From Candidatus Endomicrobiellum incisitermitis (lineage in GTDB: Bacteria > Elusimicrobiota > Endomicrobiia > Endomicrobiales > Endomicrobiaceae): DNA of 64,000 bases. The translations under genes were made by a program, and so were the position numbers. The notes under the pieces were generated by a model. It made no database searches, was not told where the DNA came from, and worked only from the letters and a program-made list of their open reading frames with translations. The DNA is taken from the NCBI GenBank assembly GCA_031275795.1, contig JAISOG010000035.1, positions 1 to 64,000 on the forward strand, given 5' to 3'. Positions 37,645 to 48,470 of this stretch are shown here, piece by piece; the first letter of the stretch is position 1; each line of letters starts with the position of its first letter.

Positions 37645-38265
37645 ATGGAAACAATAGTTTATAACGCAAAGGGACAGGAGAAAGGGAAAATAGAGCTTCC
37701 TTCTTTTTTTGGTACAGAGGTTTCTAGTGTGCTTTTGCATGAGATTACAACAGCATACTTGAATAATCAAAGGGCAGGTACGCACAAAACAAAAACAAGA
37801 GGAGAAGTGTCTTTTTCTGGGGCAAAACCTTGGAAACAAAAAGGTACAGGAAACGCCCGTGCAGGACAGAGAAATTCTCCTTTGTGGAGAAAAGGAGGCA
37901 TAATTTTTGGGCCACAACCTAGGGATTATTATACAAAAATGTCAAAACAAAAGAAGAAAGCTTCTTTAAGCATGGCATTTTCTGCTCAGCTTCAAAACGG
38001 CAATGTAATGGTTGTAGATTCTGTAAAATTAGAAGAAGTTAAAACAAAAAGAGTAGTCGAGATTTTGAAAAATCTTAAAGTTGAAGGGAAAAAAATAGTT
38101 TTTGCAATTGCCAATGATGCAGATTTTAAAGTTGCAGCAAAAAATATAAAAAATGTTGTAGTTGAAAACATTAAAAATGTTAACGCATATCAAATTCTTT
38201 GGGCAGATAAAGTGCTTCTTACGCCTGAAGCTATTGATTTAATAAAAGAAAGGCAGTCTGCATAG
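37645..38265 (+). CDS. rplD: 50S ribosomal protein L4
   Basis: RAGTHKTKTRGEVSFSGAKPWKQKGTGNARAGQRNSPLWRKGG. Confidence 0.97.
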   Translation: METIVYNAKGQEKGKIELPSFFGTEVSSVLLHEITTAYLNNQRAGTHKTKTRGEVSFSGAKPWKQKGTGNARAGQRNSPLWRKGGIIFGPQPRDYYTKMSKQKKKASLSMAFSAQLQNGNVMVVDSVKLEEVKTKRVVEILKNLKVEGKKIVFAIANDADFKVAAKNIKNVVVENIKNVNAYQILWADKVLLTPEAIDLIKERQSA

Positions 38266-38298
38266 AATGGATGCCTTTTTTGTTATTTAGGAATAAAA

Positions 38299-38586
38299 AT
38301 GGATATTAGAAACATTATTAAAAGGCCGATAGTGACTGAAAAAGCTTCAATTTTAAAAGAAAAAAATAATAAGTACACTTTTGTTGTAGACAAAGATGCA
38401 AACAAGTTTCAAATAAAGCAGGCCGTAGAATCTTTGTTTAATGTTAGAGTGGCAAGTGTGCATACTGCAAACTGTGCAGGTAAAAGTAAAAGAATAGGTG
38501 CTCACTCTGGCTATAAAAGCGATTGGAAAAAAGCAATAGTAAAACTTAGTGAAGGTCAAGAAATTCAAATGGTCGAAGAAGCCTAG
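38299..38586 (+). CDS. rplW: 50S ribosomal protein L23
   Basis: IIKRPIVTEKASILKE…NKFQIKQAVE. Confidence 0.96.
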   Translation: MDIRNIIKRPIVTEKASILKEKNNKYTFVVDKDANKFQIKQAVESLFNVRVASVHTANCAGKSKRIGAHSGYKSDWKKAIVKLSEGQEIQMVEEA

Positions 38587-38587
38587 T

Positions 38588-38676
38588 TTAGGTAAACCTA
38601 AGTTTTAGTAAAAGTAAATAAATTTGCTTTACTAAAGAAGTAAATATGGGCAAGTAAAATTATTTTATGCTAGCCC
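38588..38676 (+). other. Three consecutive hairpins in the rplW-rplB gap
   Basis: TTAGG-TAAA-CCTAA (38588-38601); TTTAGTAAAAG…CTTTACTAAA (38604-38636); GGGC…GCCC (38648-38676). Confidence 0.45.
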
Positions 38677-38693
38677 GATAACAGGAAAACATA

Positions 38694-39527
38694 ATGCCAA
38701 TAAAAACAGTTAAACCGTATACGCAGTCTAGAAGACAAATGTCTGTATCAGATTTTTCAGATATTACAAAAACAAAACCAGAAAAATCGTTAACAAGAAT
38801 TATAAAGAAAAAAGGTGGTCGCAACAACACTGGGCAAGTAATGGTACGCTTTAGAGGCGGTGGACACAAAAGATTTTATAGAATTATAGATTTTAAAAGA
38901 GATAAGTTTAATATTCCAGCCAAAGTTGTTGCAATTGAATACGATCCTAACCGTTCAAGCAGAATAGCTCTTTTGCAATATCAGGACGGAGAAAAAAGAT
39001 ATATAATACAGCCTGTAGGTGTAAAAGTTGGAGACACCTTGGTTTCCGGACCGGATGCCGAGATAAAACCAGGTAACGCTCTTCCTCTTACAAATATTCC
39101 TGTAGGTACTTTTATACATAACTTGGAGCTTGCAGTAGGTAAAGGTGCACAGCTTGCGCGTTCAGCCGGTGCAGCTGCCCAGCTTTTAGCAAAAGAGGGC
39201 CAATATGCTCACATAAGAATGCCTTCTGGCGAGATAAGGCTTATCCGAGTAAACTGTTATGCTACTGTTGGACAGGTAGGCAATTTGGACCACGAAAATA
39301 TTACGATAGGCTCTGCAGGAAGAAACCGTCATATGGGTAAAAAACCTCATGTGCGCGGAACTGCAATGAACTCTGTTGACCATCCTCATGGAGGCGGTAG
39401 AGGTAGATCTAAAGGTAACAACCAACCTAGAAGCCCTTGGAACCAGCCTGCTAAAGGGTTTAAAACAAGACCTAGAAAGGTTTGGGACTGGGTAATAGTA
39501 AGCCATCGTAATAAAGCTAAGAAGTAA
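38694..39527 (+). CDS. rplB: 50S ribosomal protein L2
   Basis: [22 protein letters not shown]…[18 protein letters not shown]. Confidence 0.98.
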   Translation: MPIKTVKPYTQSRRQMSVSDFSDITKTKPEKSLTRIIKKKGGRNNTGQVMVRFRGGGHKRFYRIIDFKRDKFNIPAKVVAIEYDPNRSSRIALLQYQDGEKRYIIQPVGVKVGDTLVSGPDAEIKPGNALPLTNIPVGTFIHNLELAVGKGAQLARSAGAAAQLLAKEGQYAHIRMPSGEIRLIRVNCYATVGQVGNLDHENITIGSAGRNRHMGKKPHVRGTAMNSVDHPHGGGRGRSKGNNQPRSPWNQPAKGFKTRPRKVWDWVIVSHRNKAKK

Positions 39528-39543
39528 GCGGAGGAAATAATAG

Positions 39544-39828
39544 ATGAGTCGTTCAACAAAAAAAGGTCCTTACGTAGACGCAAAACTTTTAAAAAAAATG
39601 CAAAAGCTTAATGAAGAAGGAAATAAAAAAGTTATAAAAACTTGGGCAAGGTCTTGCACTATAACTCCGGAATTTGTAGGACACACAATAGCAATACATA
39701 ATGGGAAGAAGTTTCTCCCTATATTTATTTCAGAACAAATGGTAGGCCATAAGTTAGGAGAATTTTCCCCAACCAGAGTCTTTAAAGGTCATGGCGGGAT
39801 GACAAAACAAGAAACGTCGCTTACGTAA
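39544..39828 (+). CDS. rpsS: 30S ribosomal protein S19
   Basis: [17 protein letters not shown]…[15 protein letters not shown]. Confidence 0.97.
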   Translation: MSRSTKKGPYVDAKLLKKMQKLNEEGNKKVIKTWARSCTITPEFVGHTIAIHNGKKFLPIFISEQMVGHKLGEFSPTRVFKGHGGMTKQETSLT

Positions 39829-39924
39829 ATAGTATTTGCGACATGTGTTGTTGTGTTTAACAACAAGAAATATCCAACATTTATAAGTTAAGTAATTGTT
39901 GAACAAGAAAAAAAGGATACAAAG

Positions 39925-40320
39925 ATGCAAGCAAAGGCAACAGCGAAATTCGTTAGATATACTCCAAGAAAAGTTAATCAAGTGCTAACGCTTATAAGAA
40001 ATAAAAAGGTAGACAAAGCGTTTGAAGTTCTTTCTTTTCTTCCTAAATCTGCTGCAACGCTTGTCACTAAAGTTTTAAAAAGCGCAACAGCGAATTCGGG
40101 TAAACTTAAAGATTATTCAAATCTTAAAGTAAAAGAAGCTTGGGTAGGTAACGGCCCTATTTTAAAAAGAATGAGACCAGGCCCTCAAGGGCGAGGTCTA
40201 CCTATAAAAAAGAGAACATCTCATCTTACTATAGTAGTTACAGATGTTGATGTTACAGATAAGAGAAAGAAAAAGATTGTCAAAAGTGCAAAGGTAAGTA
40301 AAGAAACGCAAGTAAAGTAA
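39925..40320 (+). CDS. rplV: 50S ribosomal protein L22
   Basis: KFVRYTPRKVNQVL…RMRPGPQGRGLPIKKRTSHLTI. Confidence 0.97.
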   Translation: MQAKATAKFVRYTPRKVNQVLTLIRNKKVDKAFEVLSFLPKSAATLVTKVLKSATANSGKLKDYSNLKVKEAWVGNGPILKRMRPGPQGRGLPIKKRTSHLTIVVTDVDVTDKRKKKIVKSAKVSKETQVK

Positions 40321-40350
40321 GATAAAAATTAGGATAGGAAAGGTATAAAA

Positions 40351-41031
40351 ATGGGTCATAAAGTACATCCCAAAAGTGTAAGATTAGGATATATTAGAGA
40401 TTGGGAATCTAAATGGTTTAGTTTAAAAGAGATGCCTGATTTTATAGAAGAAGATCGTCGTTTAAGAGTTTATTTAAAAAATCAACTCAAGTCTGTGTCT
40501 AAAATTGTTATTGAAAGACCCGGGAAGTACATACGTGTTAACATCTATACATCTCGCCCCGGAATTGTTATTGGCAAAGGTGGCCAAGGCATAGAAAATT
40601 TAAGGAAAGATATTGAATCTATGACGTCAAAGAAAAGTTTTGTAAACGTTATGGAAATAAAAAAACCTGAATTAGACGCTCAACTTGCTGCTGAAGGTAT
40701 TGCTTTTCAGTTAGAAAAACAAATTTCTTTTAGAAGAGCAATGAAAAAGACTATAGAAAAAGCTATGGCTGCAGGTGCTTGTGGTATAAAAGTTATGGTT
40801 TCTGGCAGACTTGGCGGTGCAGAAATTGCAAGGACTGAATGGCTAAAAGAGGGCAGAATTCCTTTGCAGACTTTTAGAGCTGACATTGACTATGGTTTTG
40901 CTGAAAGTTATACGACAATGGGACAAATTGGTGTAAAAGTTTGGATATTCAAGAAAGAACTTTTTAAAAAGACTACCAAAGATTTGATTGAAGAAGCCAA
41001 GCTTGTTGAAGGTGAAGGGCCTTTAGCATAA
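40351..41031 (+). CDS. rpsC: 30S ribosomal protein S3
   Basis: [25 protein letters not shown] domain [13 protein letters not shown]. Confidence 0.97.
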   Translation: MGHKVHPKSVRLGYIRDWESKWFSLKEMPDFIEEDRRLRVYLKNQLKSVSKIVIERPGKYIRVNIYTSRPGIVIGKGGQGIENLRKDIESMTSKKSFVNVMEIKKPELDAQLAAEGIAFQLEKQISFRRAMKKTIEKAMAAGACGIKVMVSGRLGGAEIARTEWLKEGRIPLQTFRADIDYGFAESYTTMGQIGVKVWIFKKELFKKTTKDLIEEAKLVEGEGPLA

Positions 41032-41098
41032 ATGAAAGCTGCTAAAAGCAAAAAAGCGCCTAAATAATTTAAGATATAAAGACTAAAGGACGTTGATT

Positions 41099-41512
41099 AT
41101 GTTGATGCCAAAAAGAGTTAAATATAGAAAAACACATAGAGGAAGAATGAAGGGCAAAGCTAAAGGAGGCACTTATTTAGCTTTTGGTAAATATGGTCTT
41201 CAAGCTCTTGAACCTGTATGGATAAATAGTAATCAGATAGAAGCTGCTCGTGTAACACTTACAAGATTTACCAAGAAAGGTGGAAAAGTTTGGATCAGAA
41301 TATTCCCTGATAAACCAATAACTAAGAAACCTGCTGAAACGAGAATGGGTAAAGGTAAAGGCGATCCGCAATTTTGGGTTGCAGTTGTAAAACCTGGTAG
41401 GATAATGTTTGAAATGGAAGGTCTTCCAGAAGCTGAAGCACGTAAAGCTTTAAAGCTTGCCTCAAACAAACTTCCTATACGTACAAAAATTTTAGTTAGG
41501 GCTGATATTTGA
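41099..41512 (+). CDS. rplP: 50S ribosomal protein L16
   Basis: [19 protein letters not shown]…[21 protein letters not shown]. Confidence 0.97.
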   Translation: MLMPKRVKYRKTHRGRMKGKAKGGTYLAFGKYGLQALEPVWINSNQIEAARVTLTRFTKKGGKVWIRIFPDKPITKKPAETRMGKGKGDPQFWVAVVKPGRIMFEMEGLPEAEARKALKLASNKLPIRTKILVRADI

Positions 41513-41519
41513 GGGTATG

Positions 41520-41741
41520 ATGAAAAGTAAAAATTGGAACGAAATAAAAAATATGACAGAGACTGAACTTTCTCTAAAGCTTAGTCAATTACAGGACAAA
41601 CTTTTTAGATTAAAATTTCGTCATCAAACAGCGCCCGTAAAGAACCCTCTAGAAATTAGAGGAATGAGAAGAGATATTGCAAGAATTAAAACTTTGGTTA
41701 ATCAAAAAAGAAAAGAGCCTAAATATAGACTAATAGAATAG
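41520..41741 (+). CDS. rpmC: 50S ribosomal protein L29
   Basis: ELSLKLSQLQDKLFRLKFRHQTAPVKNPLEIRGMRRDIARIKT; position in operon. Confidence 0.93.
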   Translation: MKSKNWNEIKNMTETELSLKLSQLQDKLFRLKFRHQTAPVKNPLEIRGMRRDIARIKTLVNQKRKEPKYRLIE

Positions 41742-41750
41742 GAAGGAATA

Positions 41751-42017
41751 ATGTCACAGGAACGCAATAAACGCAAATGTCGCACAGGTATAGTTGTAAG
41801 TGATAAAAGCGATAAGACAAGACTGGTTTCTATAGAAAGAACGTATCGCCACTCCTTATATGACCGTGTGCTTCGCAGGAAAGTTAAGTTTGCTGTGCAC
41901 GATGAGAAGAACATCTCTCATATTGGCGACACGGTTACAATAATGGAATCAAGACCAATGTCAAAAACAAAAAGATGGGTGTTGATGGAAGTTATAAAAA
42001 AAGCAGCAGAAATTTAA
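41751..42017 (+). CDS. rpsQ: 30S ribosomal protein S17
   Basis: GIVVSDKSDKTRLVSIERTYRHSLYDRVLRR. Confidence 0.96.
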   Translation: MSQERNKRKCRTGIVVSDKSDKTRLVSIERTYRHSLYDRVLRRKVKFAVHDEKNISHIGDTVTIMESRPMSKTKRWVLMEVIKKAAEI

Positions 42018-42044
42018 AAATTAAGTTTATCCAAGGATAACAGA

Positions 42045-42413
42045 ATGATTCAGGAAAGAACTATATTAACCGTAGCAGATAATTCAGGTGCAAAAAAAAT
42101 TCGTTGTTTTAGAGTTACAAAAGGTTTAAAACGTCGTTATGCAAGTATTGGGGACGTAATTCACGCTTCAGTACAGGACGCTTTACCGCATGGAAATATA
42201 AAAAAAGGTGAAGTTGTTAAAGCTGTTGTTATTCGTACAGTAAAAGAAGTACGTCGTGCTGACGGTACGTATATTAAGTTTGACGACAATGCTGCTGTAA
42301 TAATTAATGATGAAGGCGAGCCAAAAGGTACACGTATTTTTGGCCCGGTAGCAAGAGAGTTAAGAGAGAACAATTATCTTAAGATAATATCTTTAGCTCC
42401 GGAAGTAATTTAA
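42045..42413 (+). CDS. rplN: 50S ribosomal protein L14
   Basis: [24 protein letters not shown]…[13 protein letters not shown]. Confidence 0.98.
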   Translation: MIQERTILTVADNSGAKKIRCFRVTKGLKRRYASIGDVIHASVQDALPHGNIKKGEVVKAVVIRTVKEVRRADGTYIKFDDNAAVIINDEGEPKGTRIFGPVARELRENNYLKIISLAPEVI

Positions 42414-42484
42414 TCTCTAACTACATTGGTGGGGATAACAGTCAAAGAGATAGTTTTTAAGCGAAAAACAAACAGGATATAAAA

Positions 42485-42796
42485 ATGCTTAACATTAAGA
42501 AGAAAGACAAAGTTGTAGTATTATCCGGTAAAGACAAAGGTAAAAAAGGTGAAGTTCTTGACGTTTTCCCGGATAAAGGTAAAGTTATTGTTTCAAAAAT
42601 AAATTTTGTAAAAAGGCATACAAAACCTACTCAAAGAGATGCAGGTGGAATTCGTGAAAAAGAAGCTCCTATTGCTATAAGTAAGGTTATGCTTATATGT
42701 CCAAAGTGTGAGCAAGCTTTAAGGCCTAAATTTGATAAGCTTTCCGATGGTAAAAAAGTAAGGTTATGCCGTAAATGTGGAGAAATGATAGCATAA
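42485..42796 (+). CDS. rplX: 50S ribosomal protein L24
   Basis: KKKDKVVVLSGKDKGKKGEVL…KRHTKPTQRDAGGIREKEAPI. Confidence 0.96.
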   Translation: MLNIKKKDKVVVLSGKDKGKKGEVLDVFPDKGKVIVSKINFVKRHTKPTQRDAGGIREKEAPIAISKVMLICPKCEQALRPKFDKLSDGKKVRLCRKCGEMIA

Positions 42797-42831
42797 TTGG
42801 AGAATAAAGGCAATAATAAGGAAAGAATAAA

Positions 42832-43389
42832 ATGAATCAACCTCGTTTGAAAAAAATTTATCAAGAAAATGTTGTAAACAAATTAAAAAAACAGTTTAAT
42901 TTAAAAAATATCCATCAAGTCCCTAGACTTAGCAAAATTGTTGTTAATATAGGTTTAAGTGAAGCAAAAGATAATATTAAAGTTTTAGATATTGCATCTG
43001 CAGAACTTGCAGCTATTACAGGCCAAAAACCGTTAGTGTGCAGGGCAAAACAATCTATATCTAACTTTAAATTACGCCAAGGAATGCCAATAGGTATTAA
43101 AGTAACGTTAAGAAATGCAATGATGTATGAATTTTTCGACAGGCTAATAAATGTAGCCATGCCTCGTATAAGAGACTTTAGAGGCATAGAACCTAACGGT
43201 TTTGACAATAAAGGGAACTTAAATCTGGGCCTTTCAGAACAGTATATATTCCCAGAAATTGCCGTTGAAAAGTCAGACAAAGCTAGAGGTATGAACATCA
43301 CAATAGTAACAACAGCCAAAAAAGATGAGCAAGCAAAAGCCTTGTTAGAGACGCTTGGTATGCCTTTTAAAAAAAGAGATAATAAATAG
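42832..43389 (+). CDS. rplE: 50S ribosomal protein L5
   Basis: [16 protein letters not shown]…[23 protein letters not shown]. Confidence 0.97.
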   Translation: MNQPRLKKIYQENVVNKLKKQFNLKNIHQVPRLSKIVVNIGLSEAKDNIKVLDIASAELAAITGQKPLVCRAKQSISNFKLRQGMPIGIKVTLRNAMMYEFFDRLINVAMPRIRDFRGIEPNGFDNKGNLNLGLSEQYIFPEIAVEKSDKARGMNITIVTTAKKDEQAKALLETLGMPFKKRDNK

Positions 43390-43418
43390 AAACGCAAAAG
43401 AGCAAAGGATATTTTTCT

Positions 43419-43604
43419 ATGGCAACAACTTCAGCAGAAGCAAAAATGCGTAAGCCTCAAAAATTTGTAACACGGCACAGAAACAGATGTCGCCTGTGTG
43501 GGAGACCACGTGGTTTTTACAGAGATTTTGGACTTTGCAGGATATGTTTGCGCAAATTAGCGCACAATGGTGAAATACCAGGGCTTACAAAATCAAGTTG
43601 GTAA
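43419..43604 (+). CDS. rpsN: 30S ribosomal protein S14, zinc-binding type Z
   Basis: [43 protein letters not shown], two CxxC. Confidence 0.96.
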   Translation: MATTSAEAKMRKPQKFVTRHRNRCRLCGRPRGFYRDFGLCRICLRKLAHNGEIPGLTKSSW

Positions 43605-43627
43605 TAATTTAAAAAGAGGTCGGTTTA

Positions 43628-44023
43628 ATGATTACAGATCCAATTTCCGATATGTTTGCACGTATTCGTAACGCGAATGCAAAATTACACGAAAAAGTAG
43701 ATATCCCATCTTCAAAGATGAAAATGGAAATAGCTAAAATTTTAAAAGATGAAGGTTATATTTCAGGTTATAAGAATATTGAAGACACTAAGCAGGGCGT
43801 TTTAAGAGTTTATCTAAAGTACACTTTAACTGGCAAACAAGTTCTTAAAGGAATAAAAAGAATTTCTAAATCCAGTTTAAGGATATACAGAGGGTATGAA
43901 GATATGCCAAAATCTGTTGGCGGGCTAGGCATTGCTATAGTTTCTACCTCTAAAGGTTTAATGACAGATGCAAATGCAAGGAAAGAAAAAGTTGGCGGGG
44001 AAGTGTTGGGCTTAGTTTGGTAA
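43628..44023 (+). CDS. rpsH: 30S ribosomal protein S8
   Basis: [14 protein letters not shown]…[21 protein letters not shown]…GGEVLGLVW. Confidence 0.97.
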   Translation: MITDPISDMFARIRNANAKLHEKVDIPSSKMKMEIAKILKDEGYISGYKNIEDTKQGVLRVYLKYTLTGKQVLKGIKRISKSSLRIYRGYEDMPKSVGGLGIAIVSTSKGLMTDANARKEKVGGEVLGLVW

Positions 44024-44134
44024 AGATTTTTGTCTTTGCAAGAATCTGGTTCAAAGTAGGGACTTGGTTTGAAGTGTAGTTAATAAAATTACAAATTTAT
44101 TACTTTTGTAAAAATTTATATTGAGGGTCAAACA

Positions 44135-44698
44135 ATGAGTCGCTTAGGCAAAAGACCGGTTCATATTCCGGAGAAGGTGAAAGCGGAGTTTAAAAATGGT
44201 GTGTTAGAAATAACAGGTCCCAGCGGGAAACTTTCACAAGTAATTGACAATAAAATAAATGTAAAAGTTGAGAAAGATAATATACTTGTTGAATCGCTTG
44301 GCAGCTCTAGAGAACATAATATGTTTCATGGTCTTACAAGAGGCCTTATTGTAAATATGGTTGAAGGTGTTACAAAAGGATTTAAAAAAGAATTGGAAGC
44401 GATAGGTCTTGGGTTTAAAGTAAATATAGAAGGCGGGAAAAAGCTAGTTTTAGCTGTCGGTTTTTCGCATTTAGTAAACCTTGAAATACCTTCCACAGTT
44501 AAAGTTACAGCTGTTCTTACTCCTGACAAAAACACTTTAATAACTGTAACAGGTATAGACAAATATGAAGTAGGCGCTTTTGCAGCTAAAATTAGAGCTG
44601 TAAAACCGCCAGAGCCATATAAAGGTTTTGGTATAAGATATTTAGGTGAAAAAATTATTAGAAAGGCGGGTAAAGCTGCTGCAAGTGGTAAAAAATAA
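44135..44698 (+). CDS. rplF: 50S ribosomal protein L6
   Basis: MSRLGKRPVHIPEKVKAE…PPEPYKGFGIRYLGE. Confidence 0.97.
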   Translation: MSRLGKRPVHIPEKVKAEFKNGVLEITGPSGKLSQVIDNKINVKVEKDNILVESLGSSREHNMFHGLTRGLIVNMVEGVTKGFKKELEAIGLGFKVNIEGGKKLVLAVGFSHLVNLEIPSTVKVTAVLTPDKNTLITVTGIDKYEVGAFAAKIRAVKPPEPYKGFGIRYLGEKIIRKAGKAAASGKK

Positions 44699-44787
44699 AT
44701 TTTTGTAGTTAGGTTTCTAAAAATAGAAGATTTGTTTTGTCTAATAGTTAACATGGTAAGAACAGACAAAAAAATAGAGGATATTAG

Positions 44788-45147
44788 ATGAAAGGTTCAA
44801 ATAAAAGATTTGATTATCGTGTAAAAAGGGTAAGAAGTAAAATAGAAGGAACTCAAGAAAAACCTCGTTTAAGTGTTTATCGTGGACATAAGCATATTTA
44901 TGCCCAGGTTATAGACGATAGTAAAGGTGCTACTCTTGCAGCTGCGTCAACACTATCTCCGGAACTTAAAGGAAAATTGAAAGTTACAGATACCGTTGCA
45001 GCTGCTAAGTCTGTTGGTGATTTGATTGCAAAAAAGGCAACTCAAAAAGGTATAAAAAAAGTTGTTTTTGATCGTAGAGGTTACGAGTATACAGGTAAAG
45101 TAAAAGCTCTTGCAGACGCTGCTAGGGAAAATGGTTTAGAATTCTAA
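44788..45147 (+). CDS. rplR: 50S ribosomal protein L18
   Basis: [18 protein letters not shown]…[23 protein letters not shown]. Confidence 0.96.
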   Translation: MKGSNKRFDYRVKRVRSKIEGTQEKPRLSVYRGHKHIYAQVIDDSKGATLAAASTLSPELKGKLKVTDTVAAAKSVGDLIAKKATQKGIKKVVFDRRGYEYTGKVKALADAARENGLEF

Positions 45148-45199
45148 CACAATTTTAAATGGTATATTAACACGGTAGCGTATGTCTTAGGAGGACAAG

Positions 45200-45718
45200 T
45201 TGGCTGAAAAAATAGGTAAACAACAAAATGATGGTGGTTTAAAAGAAACAATTGTGGTCGTCAACAGAGTTTCAAAAGTTGTTAAAGGTGGCAAAAGGTT
45301 TTCTTTTAATGCTTTGGTAGTTGTAGGAGACGAATCTGGTAAGGTTGGTTGTGGTCTTGGCAAAGCAAACGAGGTTCAATCTGCAATACAGAAAGGCAGT
45401 ACTAAGGCAGCAAGACATATGGTTTCTGTACAACTTAAAGGCAGTACCATACCTCATGAAATAATAGGCGTTTCAGGGTCTGGAAAGGTTTTGTTAAAAC
45501 CAGCGGCTCCTGGTACAGGCGTTATTGCAGGAGGAGCTGTAAGAGCAGTTCTTGAAGCTGTAGGAATTAAAGATATCCTTACAAAGTCAATGCGTTCTTC
45601 AAATCCTTTTAATGTGGTTTATGCAACGATAGAGGCTCTTAAAGAACTTCGTTCAGCAGAAGAAGTTGCTGAAATTAGAGGAAAAGGAACGGTAGAGATA
45701 AATGATAGGCTTACATAA
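45200..45718 (+). CDS. rpsE: 30S ribosomal protein S5 (TTG start)
   Basis: [43 protein letters not shown] preceded by AGGAGG. Confidence 0.97.
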   Translation: MAEKIGKQQNDGGLKETIVVVNRVSKVVKGGKRFSFNALVVVGDESGKVGCGLGKANEVQSAIQKGSTKAARHMVSVQLKGSTIPHEIIGVSGSGKVLLKPAAPGTGVIAGGAVRAVLEAVGIKDILTKSMRSSNPFNVVYATIEALKELRSAEEVAEIRGKGTVEINDRLT

Positions 45719-46148
45719 TTTAAAGCCTCAAAAAGGCTCAAAACATAGAAAGAAAATAGTAGGGCGTGGAGTAGGGTCTGGCCATGGTCGTACATCTACT
45801 CGTGGTTCTAAAGGGCAGAAAGCTCGTTCTGGCGACGGGTCAAAAAAGATAGGATTTGAAGGTGGACAGATGCCTTTATTTAGGAGAATTCCTAAAAGAG
45901 GTTTTAATAATCAGTTCCGTAAAGAATACGAAATTGTAAATGTTGAAAGTTTAAATAAGTTTGAATCTGGCCTAGAGGTCACCCCTACGACCTTAAAACA
46001 AGCTGGCATGGTAAAAAAAGCAAAGTTGATAAAAATTTTAGGTGTAGGGGAGCTTAAAAAATCTTTAACAATTAAAGTTACAGCTTTTTCTAAATCTGCA
46101 ATAGAAAAAATTAAATCTGCAGGCGGCAAAGCTGAAATTATAAATTAA
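45702..46148 (+). CDS. rplO: 50S ribosomal protein L15
   Basis: [28 protein letters not shown]; overlaps rpsE by 17 nt. Confidence 0.97.
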   Translation: MIGLHNLKPQKGSKHRKKIVGRGVGSGHGRTSTRGSKGQKARSGDGSKKIGFEGGQMPLFRRIPKRGFNNQFRKEYEIVNVESLNKFESGLEVTPTTLKQAGMVKKAKLIKILGVGELKKSLTIKVTAFSKSAIEKIKSAGGKAEIIN

Positions 46149-46224
46149 ACGTTTTAACTATTAAAGTTGTAGCTCAAAAATTTTAATTTAAAACCCTGAT
46201 AAAATCCAACAGCAGGGGAAAAAT

Positions 46225-47568
46225 ATGTTGAAAAGTTTTTCTGATATTTTTAGAGTGCCAGAACTTAGGAAAAGAGTAATTTTTACATTGCTTATAATTG
46301 TTGCATACAGAATTGGTGCAACTGTGCCTATTCCTGGCATAAATAGCGAAGCAGTAAAATCTTTTTTTGCTGCACAAAGTAATGGGTTACTTGGATTTTT
46401 AGACATGTTTTCTGGTGGCGCTTTAAATAGAATGTCAGTTTTTTCTATGGGTATTATGCCATACATTAACGCTTCTATTATAATGAGCTTGCTACAAGGT
46501 GCTCATATAATACCTTATTTAGACAGACTTGCCAAAGAAGGCGAACAAGGAAGAAAAAAGCTTACACAGATTACAAGATACGGGACACTTATATTAGGGT
46601 CTATACAGTCTTTCGGCTTAACTATGGCGATAACAAAATTGCCTACCCCTTCAGGGCTTCCTATAGTTGTTGATCCTTCATGGTCTTGGATTGCTTTAAC
46701 AGGTACTACACTTGTTACAGGTACAGTGTTAATTATGTGGCTTGGAGAACAAGTTACAGACAGAGGCATAGGTAACGGAATTTCTATTATAATATTTTCA
46801 GGTATTGTAGAAAGACTTCCATACGCTGTTATGAGCATTGTCAAACTTGTTCAAATGGAAGAACTTTCAATATTTTTTGCTTTAACTTTAACAGCTATAG
46901 TAATTGCAGTTTTAATTGCTGTAGTGTGGGTAGAGACAGCTCAGAGAAGAATTCCTGTTCATTATGCAAAAAAGATGGTTGGAAGAAAAACGTACGGTGG
47001 GCAAACTTCCTTTTTGCCTATAAAAGTTGATCAGTCAGGCGTTATAGCTGTTATATTCTCAATGTCTATATTGTCTGCTCCACTTACTATAGCTCAATTT
47101 GCGCCAGAATGGACATTTTTAGGTTATCCTATAGCTAAAAAAATTATGGAATGGTTTAATGGCAGTTCGGTAATGTATAGTGGAATTTATGCATTTTTGG
47201 TTATATTTTTCTGTTATTTTTATAATTCCATATCTTTTAACCCTAAAGATTTGGCAGAAAATATGAAAAAGTCAGGTGGATTTGTGCCAGGCGTAAGACC
47301 AGGGGAACCAACAGCCACTTATATACAAAAAGTTTTAGAACGAATCACTCTTGGCGGCGCATTGTTTGTTGCCGGCATTGCAGTTCTTCCTGACTACTTG
47401 CGTTCTGCAATGAGTGCGCCATTTTTCTTTGGAGGAACATCTTTACTTATTGTCGTAGGTGTTGCTCTTGACACTGTTGGACAGATAGAGTCTCATCTAA
47501 TCATGAGACATTATGAGGGGTTTATGAAAGAGGGACGTATCAAAGGTCGTTGGTTCAATGTTAGGTAA
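46225..47568 (+). CDS. secY: Preprotein translocase subunit SecY
   Basis: RIGATVPIPGIN…FSMGIMPYINASIIMSLLQ…GVRPGEPTATYI. Confidence 0.98.
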   Translation: MLKSFSDIFRVPELRKRVIFTLLIIVAYRIGATVPIPGINSEAVKSFFAAQSNGLLGFLDMFSGGALNRMSVFSMGIMPYINASIIMSLLQGAHIIPYLDRLAKEGEQGRKKLTQITRYGTLILGSIQSFGLTMAITKLPTPSGLPIVVDPSWSWIALTGTTLVTGTVLIMWLGEQVTDRGIGNGISIIIFSGIVERLPYAVMSIVKLVQMEELSIFFALTLTAIVIAVLIAVVWVETAQRRIPVHYAKKMVGRKTYGGQTSFLPIKVDQSGVIAVIFSMSILSAPLTIAQFAPEWTFLGYPIAKKIMEWFNGSSVMYSGIYAFLVIFFCYFYNSISFNPKDLAENMKKSGGFVPGVRPGEPTATYIQKVLERITLGGALFVAGIAVLPDYLRSAMSAPFFFGGTSLLIVVGVALDTVGQIESHLIMRHYEGFMKEGRIKGRWFNVR

Positions 47569-47571
47569 TGG

Positions 47572-47735
47572 CTTGTCTTTTAAATTTATGCTTCTTCACA
47601 CGTCGGTTTACATGCTTGTTGATGTATTCTTTGTCGCTGTGAGTGTAGCCTACTAAATTTAAAATGTTGTGTCTTAAAATATAAACGAACTTCGCTTAGT
47701 TTTGTTGACGATGATTTAAAAGTGTTGTAAAAATT
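47572..47735. repeat. Stem-forming intergenic element C (downstream of secY)
   Basis: CTTGTCTTTTAAATTTATGC…CTAAATTTAAAATGTTGTGTCTTA; TTTTAAATTTA/TAAATTTAAAA inverted repeat. Confidence 0.65.
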
Positions 47736-47779
47736 TTGCGTTATTGAAATAGATGCTATTATAAGAAAGAGATAATAAA

Positions 47780-48406
47780 ATGAACTACATATTAATGGGT
47801 CCTCCAGGTGCAGGTAAAGGTACACAAGCAAAAAAAATTGTAGATAAATTTGGCATAGTTCATTTATCTACAGGGGATATGTTTAGAGAAGACACAAAGT
47901 CAAACGAAGTTATAAGTAAACTTGTTGCTTCTGGTCAGCTTATCTCAGATGAAATAGTTGTAAATATGGTCAAGAATCGTCTTTTGCAAGAGGATGCAAA
48001 AAAAGGGTTTCTTTTAGATGGTTTCCCAAGAACACTAGTGCAAGCGCAAGCTTTAGACGTAATACTTGAGGCAGAAAACATTAAGATAGACGCAGTATTT
48101 TTTATAGATTTAGAGTATAAGGAAGTAATTAAAAGAACATCGGGCAGAAGAGTTTGCTCTTGTGGAGCAAGTTACAACGTATTTTTCATTCCTCCAAAAG
48201 AGGACAATAAGTGTGACTTCTGCAAAAAAGAACTTATTCAAAGAGATGACGATAAAGAAGAAGTTGTAAAAAACAGGCTTACTATTTATGAAACCCAAAC
48301 AAAACCGTTAATTGAATATTATAGACAAAAGGGTGCTCTTGTTAAAATAGACGGTTTAAAATCAGAATTTGAAGTTTTTAATCAAATAAGTGAAAACATT
48401 AAATAA
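47780..48406 (+). CDS. adk: Adenylate kinase
   Basis: [15 protein letters not shown]…LLDGFPRT; lid Cys motif CSCG…CDFC. Confidence 0.97.
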   Translation: MNYILMGPPGAGKGTQAKKIVDKFGIVHLSTGDMFREDTKSNEVISKLVASGQLISDEIVVNMVKNRLLQEDAKKGFLLDGFPRTLVQAQALDVILEAENIKIDAVFFIDLEYKEVIKRTSGRRVCSCGASYNVFFIPPKEDNKCDFCKKELIQRDDDKEEVVKNRLTIYETQTKPLIEYYRQKGALVKIDGLKSEFEVFNQISENIK

Positions 48407-48470
48407 AAGTTCTTAAAGATACTTTATATTAAAATTTGAGTATAGTTTAGCTTGTTTTGTGGAGTTTCAA

